Origin: Gimesia sp.
GTDB lineage: Bacteria > Planctomycetota > Planctomycetia > Planctomycetales > Planctomycetaceae
NCBI GenBank assembly: GCA_002706765.1
Contig: PAJV01000076.1
Span: forward strand, 248,001 to 312,000
Direction: 5' to 3'
DNA: 64,000 nucleotides
Made by a program: the position numbers and the translations under genes. Position 1 is the first letter of the stretch; each line of letters starts with the position of its first letter. The notes beneath the pieces were generated by a model. It worked only from the letters and a program-made list of their open reading frames with translations. It made no database searches and was not told the DNA's origin. Of this stretch, positions 35,867 through 44,248 are shown piece by piece.

Positions 35867-37534
35867 ATGAAAAAAGAGATGGAGAAAATCGTAGCGTTGT
35901 GTAAACGGCGCGGGTTCATTTTTCAGTCGTCTGAAATTTACGGCGGTCTGCAGGGGTTCTGGGATTATGGTCCGCTGGGAGTCGAACTCAAACGGAATGT
36001 ACGTGAGGCCTGGTGGTCTGACATGATTACCACCCACAATGAGCTGGTTGCGCCGGAAGGTGCTCCCAAACCGTTCTGCATGACGGGGGTGGAAACTACA
36101 ATTATCATGCATCCCAGCGTCTGGAAGAGCTCCGGGCACTTTGATCTGTTCCATGATTTCATGGTCGATTCCAAAGAATCGAAAGCCCGGTTCCGGGTCG
36201 ATCATGTTTCGGTGGCAGTCGCTTATACCGCCGATAAAACTCCCGTCGCCTGTGAAACCTATATGGCTGATATCGGTGAAGAAGGACTCTCTAAGACCAA
36301 ACGCAAACGCCTGGAAAAGGCCCTTGCCGAATACGAAAAAGAGAACGGCCTGGAAGCCGGCGAGACTCCTCAGATTACGATCTGTAACCTGATGGAATAC
36401 CGGAAAATGCTGGCAGATGCGAATATTCCCGCGACCGGGAAACTGGAAGCACGTTGTCCTGAAACCGGGGGCGAACTGACCGAGCCCCGCGAATTCAACC
36501 TGATGTTTAAAACCATCATTGGTGCGCTTTCAGGAGAAGAAGGCACCGCGTTCCTGCGGCCGGAAACCGCACAGGGGATGTTTGTGAATTTCAAAAATGT
36601 CGTCGACAGCGGCCGTGTCAAAGTACCTTTCGGGATTGCTCAGATCGGGAAAAGTTTCCGGAATGAAATCACACCCCGAAACTACATTTTCCGTTCGCGA
36701 GAATTCGAACAGATGGAAATGGAATTCTTCTGTCACCCTGATGAATCGTTCGAGTGGTACCAGTACTGGCGGGACCGACGCTATGCCTGGTACATTAAAC
36801 ACGGGATCGCGGAAGGCAATCTGATTCTGCGCGATCATACCCAGGAAGAACTGGCACACTACTCGGTAGGAACTGCTGATGTGGAATATGCCTTCCCCTT
36901 CATGGAAGAGGATGAATATGGAGAACTGGAAGGGATTGCCCATCGCGGTGATTTCGACCTGCGTTCGCACATGGAAGGCAAGCTGGTTCGTGAAGGAGAT
37001 CAACTGGTCGTTGAAAAGAATGAGCATGGACAGCCCAAGTACAAAGGCAGCGGAAAAGATCTGACCTACTTTGATGATCAGACCCGCGAGCGGTTCATTC
37101 CCCATGTCATTGAACCGGCCGCCGGTGCAGACCGTGCGACGCTGGCATTTTTGTGTGAAGCCTATTACGAAGATGAGCAACCGGATGAAAAAGGTGAAAT
37201 GCAGACGCGGACCGTGATGCGATTTCATCCGCGCCTGGCTCCTGTGAAAGCTGCCGTGTTCCCCCTGATCAAAAAAGCGGGCATGCCGGAAATTGCTTCG
37301 TCCATTTACCAGCGTCTGAAATCAGCAGGAATTCAAGCGGTTTATGATCAACAGGGAGCCATCGGTCGACGATATCGCCGTCAGGACGAGATTGGGACAC
37401 CTTTCTGCTTGACAGTGGATGGGGAAACTGAACAGGATAACTGTGTGACACTGCGTGATCGTGATACACTGGAACAGGTGAGAATTCCCATTGACGATGT
37501 CGTTACTGAGATTCATAAGCGAATCTATGGTTGA
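35867..37534 (+). CDS. glyQS: Glycyl-tRNA synthetase, single-chain (dimeric) type
   Basis: Charges tRNA-Gly. About 555 residues starting at 35867 (MKKEMEKIVALCKRRGF). Class II landmarks: FWDYGPLGVELKRN, then FLRPETAQGMFVNFKNV (quoted in parts: FLRPETAQGM and FVNFKNV), FRNEITPRNYIFRSREFEQM (motif 2), and the C-terminal anticodon-binding region APVKAAVFPL. It is the alpha2 type, not the split alpha-beta type. A tRNA-Gly(CCC) gene lies 1.7 kb downstream, past one gene. Confidence 0.97.
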   Translation: MKKEMEKIVALCKRRGFIFQSSEIYGGLQGFWDYGPLGVELKRNVREAWWSDMITTHNELVAPEGAPKPFCMTGVETTIIMHPSVWKSSGHFDLFHDFMVDSKESKARFRVDHVSVAVAYTADKTPVACETYMADIGEEGLSKTKRKRLEKALAEYEKENGLEAGETPQITICNLMEYRKMLADANIPATGKLEARCPETGGELTEPREFNLMFKTIIGALSGEEGTAFLRPETAQGMFVNFKNVVDSGRVKVPFGIAQIGKSFRNEITPRNYIFRSREFEQMEMEFFCHPDESFEWYQYWRDRRYAWYIKHGIAEGNLILRDHTQEELAHYSVGTADVEYAFPFMEEDEYGELEGIAHRGDFDLRSHMEGKLVREGDQLVVEKNEHGQPKYKGSGKDLTYFDDQTRERFIPHVIEPAAGADRATLAFLCEAYYEDEQPDEKGEMQTRTVMRFHPRLAPVKAAVFPLIKKAGMPEIASSIYQRLKSAGIQAVYDQQGAIGRRYRRQDEIGTPFCLTVDGETEQDNCVTLRDRDTLEQVRIPIDDVVTEIHKRIYG

Positions 37535-37590
37535 ATGAATCAGTCTGGATTGAAAAATATTTCTGTAAAATAAGTCGAGAGGAGTCTGTC

Positions 37591-39129
37591 ATGGCCAACG
37601 AAAATATGGACCGTCGTGTGTTCGGCAAATACCTCGCTGGCAGTACAGCTGCTTTTTTAGCCGGTACCAATTCCGCTTCTGCAAAAGAACCGGTTGTAGA
37701 TGGAGTGACGCGTCCGTCCAACACCCTGTTGCTTGACGGGGGCGGTCAGTCTGTCTGGAATTCATCAGCACAACATGTGCGTACAAGCGGCTGGATTTCT
37801 CCAGATGGCAAAATCTTTCACGAAGCAGCCCGGAACATTCCGATTGTCGAGGAAGACGAAGTCATTGTCTGCGGGGGTGGACCTGCGGGTGTCGCCGCGG
37901 CGCTCGCGTCTGCCCGCAGTGGTGCCAAAACCCGTCTGCTGGAAGTCAATGGCTGTGTCGGAGGTGTCTGGACGGCAGGCGCACTCACGCTGATCATTGA
38001 TGCTCAAAATAAGCCCGGCATCATGCGGGAACTGTTGCAGAAACTGGAAGAACGTGGTGCCAGTAATACCCTGCCCAACGGTTCGGTCGCATATGATACC
38101 GAGAAAACCAAACTGTTACTGGAAGATCTCCTGCTGGAAGCGGGCGTCAAAATTCAACTTCATACGCGAGTCGTAGGAGCAGCCACTGACATCAATAACC
38201 GTCTGTCAGTGATTGTGACGGAATCCAAATCGGGTCGTCAGGCGTGGCGGGCCAGGGCTTTTATTGACTGTTCCGGTGATGGCGATCTGGCAGCGCAGGC
38301 GGGTTGCAGTTACGAATTCGGTCAACCTGGTACGGGGCTGACTCAGCCGATGAGCCTGATGGTTCTGTTGACCGGGGTCACATTGGATGGTATTGCTCCT
38401 TTCGTCCGCGGAGATGCAGAACCTCGCAAGCTGGGGAACCCGAAGAAAAACCTGCTGGCCGAATTCCAGCGGGCGGGCGTTGATCCTTCCTATGGGGGCC
38501 CGACGATTTTTCGGGTTCGTGACGGCCTGTTTGCGATGATGGCCAACCATGAATATGGAACACTGGCCATTGATGCGGCACATGTCACTGAAGCAACTCT
38601 GCAGGCACGACGCGAAGTGCATAAGCTGGTCAACAGTCTGAAAAAACTGGGAGATCCCTGGACCAACCTCGAGATCATCGCGACCGCAGAACAGATCGGT
38701 ACCCGCGAAGGTCGCCGGATTATGGGCCGCTATCATGTCAGCAGTGAAGATCTGAAGAACGGGGCACGGTTTGTGGACGGAATCTGCCACGTACGGTTCG
38801 GGATCGATGTTCATTCCACCAACCCAGGAAAAACGAAAGCCATCGAAAAGAAACCGTTCAAATCCAAACCTTATGATATCCCTCTGAGGGCATTGATTGC
38901 CCGGGATGTGACCGGCCTGATGATGGCAGGTCGCTGCATCAGTGGAGACTTTATCGCGCACAGCAGTTATCGGGTGACCGGGAATGCCGTGGCGATGGGA
39001 GAGGCAGCAGGAGTTGCTTCTGCGCTGGCAGCAACCACACAGAAACTGCCTCACGAAGTCCCCTTCCCTGAGGTGGCCAAGCAACTGGAAGTGATTCGCT
39101 CCGGTGAAAACCAGCAGGTGAAAAGTTAA
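37591..39129 (+). CDS. FAD-dependent oxidoreductase, secreted (Tat-like signal)
   Basis: About 512 residues from the ATG at 37591, behind GAGAGGAG. The N-terminus MANENMDRRVFGKYLAGSTA is a twin-arginine-like signal, so a folded flavoprotein is probably exported. The dinucleotide motif CGGGPAGVAAALASARSG follows, then EVNGCVGGVWTAG. It belongs to the FAD_oxidored (PF12831-type) family that is common in planctomycetes; substrate unknown, possibly a sugar or polyol. It is the last plus-strand gene of the purD cluster, but has its own strong ribosome-binding site. Confidence 0.88.
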   Translation: MANENMDRRVFGKYLAGSTAAFLAGTNSASAKEPVVDGVTRPSNTLLLDGGGQSVWNSSAQHVRTSGWISPDGKIFHEAARNIPIVEEDEVIVCGGGPAGVAAALASARSGAKTRLLEVNGCVGGVWTAGALTLIIDAQNKPGIMRELLQKLEERGASNTLPNGSVAYDTEKTKLLLEDLLLEAGVKIQLHTRVVGAATDINNRLSVIVTESKSGRQAWRARAFIDCSGDGDLAAQAGCSYEFGQPGTGLTQPMSLMVLLTGVTLDGIAPFVRGDAEPRKLGNPKKNLLAEFQRAGVDPSYGGPTIFRVRDGLFAMMANHEYGTLAIDAAHVTEATLQARREVHKLVNSLKKLGDPWTNLEIIATAEQIGTREGRRIMGRYHVSSEDLKNGARFVDGICHVRFGIDVHSTNPGKTKAIEKKPFKSKPYDIPLRALIARDVTGLMMAGRCISGDFIAHSSYRVTGNAVAMGEAAGVASALAATTQKLPHEVPFPEVAKQLEVIRSGENQQVKS

Positions 39130-39211
39130 TGGAATGCTGAGCGCCGGGTTCGAAATTGCTTGACCCGAACCAGGGGGATGTTTACGCTGTCTCCTCAGCG
39201 GTCCGAGTTCA

Positions 39212-39282
39212 GCGGCTGTCGTATAATGGTATTACCCCAGCTTCCCAAGCTGGTGACGAGGGTTCGATTCCCTTCAGCCGCT
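39212..39282 (+). tRNA. tRNA-Gly (anticodon CCC)
   Basis: A complete cloverleaf of 71 bases. The acceptor arm GCGGCTG pairs with CAGCCGC (discriminator T). The anticodon arm CCAGC-TTCCCAA-GCTGG gives CCC, and GAGGG-TTCGATT-CCCTT forms the T arm. CCA is not encoded. It lies 82 bases after the FAD oxidoreductase gene and is followed by TTTT. Confidence 0.95.
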
Positions 39283-39340
39283 CTTTTCAGACTGCCTGCT
39301 CACCTGTGACTACTGTCGAGTTTAAGCCTGCTCCTGCAGA

Positions 39341-42300
39341 TCAGAGGGGCTTCTCGAAGATCTTATCCAGTGACTTCGCTTTATCGCTGAAGTCGATTTC
39401 GATGGCACTGTGCATCCCCTGCAGAATGATTTTCTGAAAGCGAGGATCGACCTGCAGCTGCAGGATGGTGTCTTTCAGGATGTTGTCTTTAAAGCCGATC
39501 GTATCCCCGGTTCTGGCATCCAGGATTTCCAGCAGGAATGAATAACTGCGCGTCCGGGACTCCGTCCGGATTTTACTCATAAAGATCAGGAAGGGGAGCT
39601 GGTACTGAGAGGTATCAATCCAGGAACGTTTCGGCAAATTGCGGCTCCAGAGAATCTGCCCTGTTTTACCGTCGATGCTGATTAAGTCATTGTCGAGGTG
39701 CACCACATTCAAAAAAGAGTCGCTGACATAAAAGTCGTTTTGAGGAGATCGTCGTCGCGGCGTCGTGTATGAGAAATTGAAGTAGTAGCGCTCCTGATCT
39801 TTGAAGCCGATAAACTTATTGAGGCTTGTCAGGTATTCGTCAGGGATGATGGATTCGATGATGGTCTCACCAGTTTCGACGTTGAGTACGCGCAGTCGAT
39901 TGGGGGGCAGCAGGATCGCCAGTTCTGTTTCAGAAATCTGAGTCGAAAAACCGGAGTTGGAAACAGGCTCATCCAGCAGATGCTGATCAGTCAGCGGGTC
40001 CCAGAGACGAACGCGTTTTTCGGTGGTCGATGTGGTTTCGTAGAACAGCTTGCGACCGAAGACGTGACGGGAGCGACTGTTCAAATCCAGTTCGCCTTTG
40101 CGGATCAGTTCGCCGGTTGTCGTGCTGTAGACATCGTAATTCGTTCGATTGATATTAAAGGCAACCAGTGCCTGCTGGTCCCCGATCAGCCCTTTGCTGG
40201 AATCACTGAGGAAACCTGATTTGGAAGGGATGTTTTTGCGTTCCCACAAGACCTTGCCTGTCGCGGGATTTAATCCGAACAGGTGATTATCCCACTGGAA
40301 AACGCAGACGCGCGGCCCGGAGGGGCCAACATAAAACAGTGATTGCGAGTTATTTAAATCAGTGAATTCCTTTGTCCACAGTGGTGTGGAATCTTCTCCG
40401 TTCAGTTGCAGCAGCGAAACGCCATGGATCTTGCGGCTGCTACCGAGCGGAATGAAATGACCTACGCGGGTGTTTTGCGAATGATAGGGGTAGGAAATGC
40501 GATCGGAAACTTCGATCTTTCCGATGGTCTGTCCAGCGTGCTTATTGATGACATGCAGCTGTTCCCCGGATTTCAACAGCAGCTGAGATATTTCAGCAGG
40601 AGGAAGAAACTTGCGTTCATAGTTTTTATAGGTGTTTCTGGTTTCCGGGGGGGGCGTTCCCAGATCACTCTGTCTGATAATCAGGTGAGAGACTTCATGT
40701 TGCAGTGGCTGCATGGCCTGGAAGATGGTCCAGGTCTGCGAACCTCGATTAAAGCGGTTAACATACTGTTTTCCGGTGAGGCCGGTCTCAAGTGTGACCT
40801 GTGCATATTTTTTGTCCAGCTCACGCAGTAACGCGGCTGCTTCATGGGGAAGCCCGGCGGTCTGCCAGAGTTCCAGCAGTTCGCAGGTAGCGTTCGCCGC
40901 GATCTGGTCATCCGGATGACTGCGGTTCTGCATCAGCAGGAATTCAGCCTGCTGGATCTGTCCCTGTTCGATCAGTCGGTCTGCCAGTGTGCTGCGCACT
41001 TCAACAGCCTGAGACCAACTGCCGTAGGTGTCGAGAAATGCCTGCAGAGCGAGGGTGGAGCCCTCTTTCAGGGCGACCTGTTGGTCATCCGTGATTTGTG
41101 CATCCAGGGCTTCACGGTCGATGCGATCTGCTTTCGCAGTTACTTTTTCCATCAGACCCGCAACCAGGCTTTTGGTGGTGACCAGATGATCGGTGTCTCC
41201 TGCCATTGCCAGTGGCTGCTGGACTTCAATTTTCTTAAATTCCTCGGCAATTTCCATCAATGCCTGGTAGTTTTCCTGCTCAAGGAGATACTTGGATTTA
41301 CGTGAAAGGTAGCGACCTCGTTCCTGGGGGCTGGTCGCAAGTCGTTCCAGTTTCGCAAGAATCAGAAATTCATCCTGTGTCGATTGATTCAGCTCGGCGT
41401 AAAGCAGTTCCCGCAAGAGCGACTCAGATCGTGATTTTACGTTGGCAGTGGTGGAAATCGAGAGCAGAGTCTCGAGCCTGTGTTGCGCACTGTTCAAATT
41501 CCCGAGTGCCAGTTCTAGTTCGGCTTTTAGCAACTGGTCACTTTGATGTTGGGGAGAATTCAGATTCTGCTGATCAAGTTGAGGTAAGCTGGTCAGCATG
41601 GCTTCTGCCTGGGGGAATGCATCAATCTGCCAGAGTCCCAGCGAGATCAACTTACCCTGGTGGGCAATGATGTTTCCGGGATACCAGTTGTGCTGGTCCG
41701 GGTCTTGATTTGATTGCTGCGAATGATTCGCATGGGCGTATGCCGCGCCCTGGCGGAGTTTCTGTTTGAAGTCCCGGTTCAGTATTTCTGTGATCTGGGT
41801 CGTATTACTTAAGGTAAAGCCGGATTCTTTTCCTGTGGGAATATGGATGCTGAGAATGCTTCCCGTTTTTACAGGCAACAGATAATTATTCTGTGACAGG
41901 AAACCTTTGCCGGTCACAGGGCCTACGTGCAGATGCCAGAGTTCCCGTCCATCTTCGATGTGTCTGCCACGACAATAGTCCGAGCCGACAATCAGCACGG
42001 TTTTGTCAACAACAGCAGCCACATATTCCGCGTCTTCCCGGTGTACTTCTTCCCAGAGCGGAAGTCCGGTATTTAAATCGACACAATGAATATAGGGGGA
42101 ACCTGTAGGGAGATAAAAAACACGGTGTTGATCAATCAGGGGCGCAGATGTCAGGCCCGGATGACCAAAGGCGACGGGCCGATAATATCGCTTCTGTGAG
42201 ATGCGCTGGTACTGGTCTCCGTCTCCGTAGTAATAGTTCCAGAGGAGATCGCCATTCGTGGCATCAATGGCGATCAGAGTATCCATCTGGGTGGTGCAGA

Positions 42301-44032
42301 CCAGAACGCCTTGACTGCAGGCCAGAGGGCACTGCTGATAGGCGCGTGTCCGATCTGCGAATATAGGTTGATTGACGAATGCGATTCCCTGTTTCCAGTG
42401 GATCCCACCGTTCTGCGGGTTGATGCACAGAACAGAGAGTTGACTGTGATGTTCGGTCAGGGCATAAATGTAATTTCCGACTGGCAATGGTGCCCCGAGG
42501 AAATAATAGCCTTCGATACTCCAGTCGGGTCTGTTCTGCATTGCAGCCGGTTGTTTCACTGCGGGAGAAGCTGTGCCAGCAGAGTCCCGGTTGTCTGGAG
42601 CCGATTTTCCGTTTGCCGATTTTCTGTTTAATGGGAGCGCAACCAGCCGATTCCCTTTCTGAGAGACCAGGGGGAAATGAGACGAAGAGCGACGCAGTCC
42701 CATGTTGATCTGAGCCGGCGGTTGTGTGTCCGGCAGATAATCAATGGCAAAGACGTATTGGCCATTACTGCTGAGAGATCCGTAGATCGAATTGTAATTA
42801 TAAAACTTTTCCAGTGGCAGATTCTGGGAATAGGCCGAGTGAGGTGGATTCTGAGCTTCCAGTTGTTCGATCAACTGAGTGAGGCTGCCTGCACTCTGGA
42901 AGAGCCAGTCTGTATTCCCGGAGTCCACATGCACCGCCCGGACGCCATTGAAATCACGATAAATGATCAGGTCGTCGACGGCGATGGGTTGATTGACGAC
43001 CGCGGTTGAGAGATTTTCACGAAACTGTTTCTTCTCCCAGTTTCGGAGTGTTTCCAGTGGGCTGTCTTTATCTGTCCGGCCGATCGGATGGCTCCAGACC
43101 GGATTCAGATAAGGCAGACTGGCATCAACTGACTGATTGCGTTTTGCATTACCCTGTGATACGAACCACCCGGTTGTTTTACGAGTCGCGGAATCAGCGA
43201 GTGTGGTATCCAGGAACTGCAGCGCCTGTTCCAGAGAGAGTGTTCTGCCGGAGACGATGACTTTCTCTGTTCCGTATGTTTCCAGGATCTGAGCGGTTTT
43301 TTCATGCTGTTGTGACTGCTGATAGGTCAGAGCGGCTTTCAGTAAATGGACCGGTTCCAGGCGTGACTTCTGCAGACGGCTTTCGAGGAGCAGATCCCAG
43401 TAGCGTGCCGCGAAATCAAAGTTCCCCTGCTCCATATAATGGGTGGCCAGATAATTCAGGGATTCAAAACCGGCTTTCAAGGGAAAGAATCGTAAAGCCA
43501 GCAGTTCATACAGTCGCAGATCATTCGTCTGTCGTGCCTGTTGCAATAACTGGTTTGCCTGAGGTCCGGAGATACGTTCATAGTCTGCCAGTGAACGCGG
43601 CGAGAACTGGGAATACAATTGCCGGGTGCGCTCGCGGAAATTAACGGGGCGTGGCTGATCATCGGACCAGAAAAAATAGTCTTCCTGGTGATCCAGCAGT
43701 TTTTCCAGCTGCAATGCGCCTTCGGTGAACTCGCGATCCTGAAATTTCTGTTCTGCCCGCTCAAACTGAGTCTGTAGATTCCGGTTTCGGTAAATCCGGT
43801 GGATCAGAGCCTCACGTTCTTCCGAGATTGACTGATCTGGCTCGCTCTGGTCCGGGACTTCGTTTTGTTCTGGTGGATCCAGGAATGCCAGCAGCGGTTG
43901 CCTGTTCTGTTTTTCACCTGAAAGTAAATGGAAACAGGGATAAAACAGAACCACGCTCAGGCAGAGCAAGATTCTGGTTGAGGCATTCTTCGGGAATTTC
44001 CTTCCCGAGAATGCAGGATATAATCGATTCAT
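39341..44032 (-). CDS. Giant PQQ-propeller / TPR envelope protein
   Basis: A 1563-residue protein with an N-terminal signal or anchor (STRILLCLSVVLFYPCFHLL). It has PQQ-type beta-propeller repeats in two groups: about residues 340-770 (LIAIDATNGDLLWNYYYGDG, VDLNTGLPLWEEVHREDA) and 1200-1550 (FGLNPATGKVLWERK, SIDGKTGQILWSRNLP). A helical TPR-like region of about 350 residues lies between them (ALGNLNSAQHRLETLLS, LIEQGQIQQAEFLL). Such BamB-like proteins are frequent in planctomycetes and are thought to be scaffolds or sensors at the cell envelope. No PQQ enzyme partner is visible. It is a single-gene unit. Confidence 0.85.
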   Translation of the reverse strand: MNRLYPAFSGRKFPKNASTRILLCLSVVLFYPCFHLLSGEKQNRQPLLAFLDPPEQNEVPDQSEPDQSISEEREALIHRIYRNRNLQTQFERAEQKFQDREFTEGALQLEKLLDHQEDYFFWSDDQPRPVNFRERTRQLYSQFSPRSLADYERISGPQANQLLQQARQTNDLRLYELLALRFFPLKAGFESLNYLATHYMEQGNFDFAARYWDLLLESRLQKSRLEPVHLLKAALTYQQSQQHEKTAQILETYGTEKVIVSGRTLSLEQALQFLDTTLADSATRKTTGWFVSQGNAKRNQSVDASLPYLNPVWSHPIGRTDKDSPLETLRNWEKKQFRENLSTAVVNQPIAVDDLIIYRDFNGVRAVHVDSGNTDWLFQSAGSLTQLIEQLEAQNPPHSAYSQNLPLEKFYNYNSIYGSLSSNGQYVFAIDYLPDTQPPAQINMGLRRSSSHFPLVSQKGNRLVALPLNRKSANGKSAPDNRDSAGTASPAVKQPAAMQNRPDWSIEGYYFLGAPLPVGNYIYALTEHHSQLSVLCINPQNGGIHWKQGIAFVNQPIFADRTRAYQQCPLACSQGVLVCTTQMDTLIAIDATNGDLLWNYYYGDGDQYQRISQKRYYRPVAFGHPGLTSAPLIDQHRVFYLPTGSPYIHCVDLNTGLPLWEEVHREDAEYVAAVVDKTVLIVGSDYCRGRHIEDGRELWHLHVGPVTGKGFLSQNNYLLPVKTGSILSIHIPTGKESGFTLSNTTQITEILNRDFKQKLRQGAAYAHANHSQQSNQDPDQHNWYPGNIIAHQGKLISLGLWQIDAFPQAEAMLTSLPQLDQQNLNSPQHQSDQLLKAELELALGNLNSAQHRLETLLSISTTANVKSRSESLLRELLYAELNQSTQDEFLILAKLERLATSPQERGRYLSRKSKYLLEQENYQALMEIAEEFKKIEVQQPLAMAGDTDHLVTTKSLVAGLMEKVTAKADRIDREALDAQITDDQQVALKEGSTLALQAFLDTYGSWSQAVEVRSTLADRLIEQGQIQQAEFLLMQNRSHPDDQIAANATCELLELWQTAGLPHEAAALLRELDKKYAQVTLETGLTGKQYVNRFNRGSQTWTIFQAMQPLQHEVSHLIIRQSDLGTPPPETRNTYKNYERKFLPPAEISQLLLKSGEQLHVINKHAGQTIGKIEVSDRISYPYHSQNTRVGHFIPLGSSRKIHGVSLLQLNGEDSTPLWTKEFTDLNNSQSLFYVGPSGPRVCVFQWDNHLFGLNPATGKVLWERKNIPSKSGFLSDSSKGLIGDQQALVAFNINRTNYDVYSTTTGELIRKGELDLNSRSRHVFGRKLFYETTSTTEKRVRLWDPLTDQHLLDEPVSNSGFSTQISETELAILLPPNRLRVLNVETGETIIESIIPDEYLTSLNKFIGFKDQERYYFNFSYTTPRRRSPQNDFYVSDSFLNVVHLDNDLISIDGKTGQILWSRNLPKRSWIDTSQYQLPFLIFMSKIRTESRTRSYSFLLEILDARTGDTIGFKDNILKDTILQLQVDPRFQKIILQGMHSAIEIDFSDKAKSLDKIFEKPL

Positions 44033-44248
44033 CCTGCGGGTTCTCCTCAGATCAGAAACAAGTGCCTGGTATCAAGCGCATCACCGAACGCAGGCTGCAG
44101 CATTATAACATAATCAGCCGGGAGACAGACAGACTAGTTTGAAAAGGAGACCATCCTCCGGATTTAATAAATTCGCGGTATGCCAGTAGGGGAAATAAGT
44201 TAGGGATGTTTATTGTTGAATTGACATCCGTCATAGGAATCATCGACA

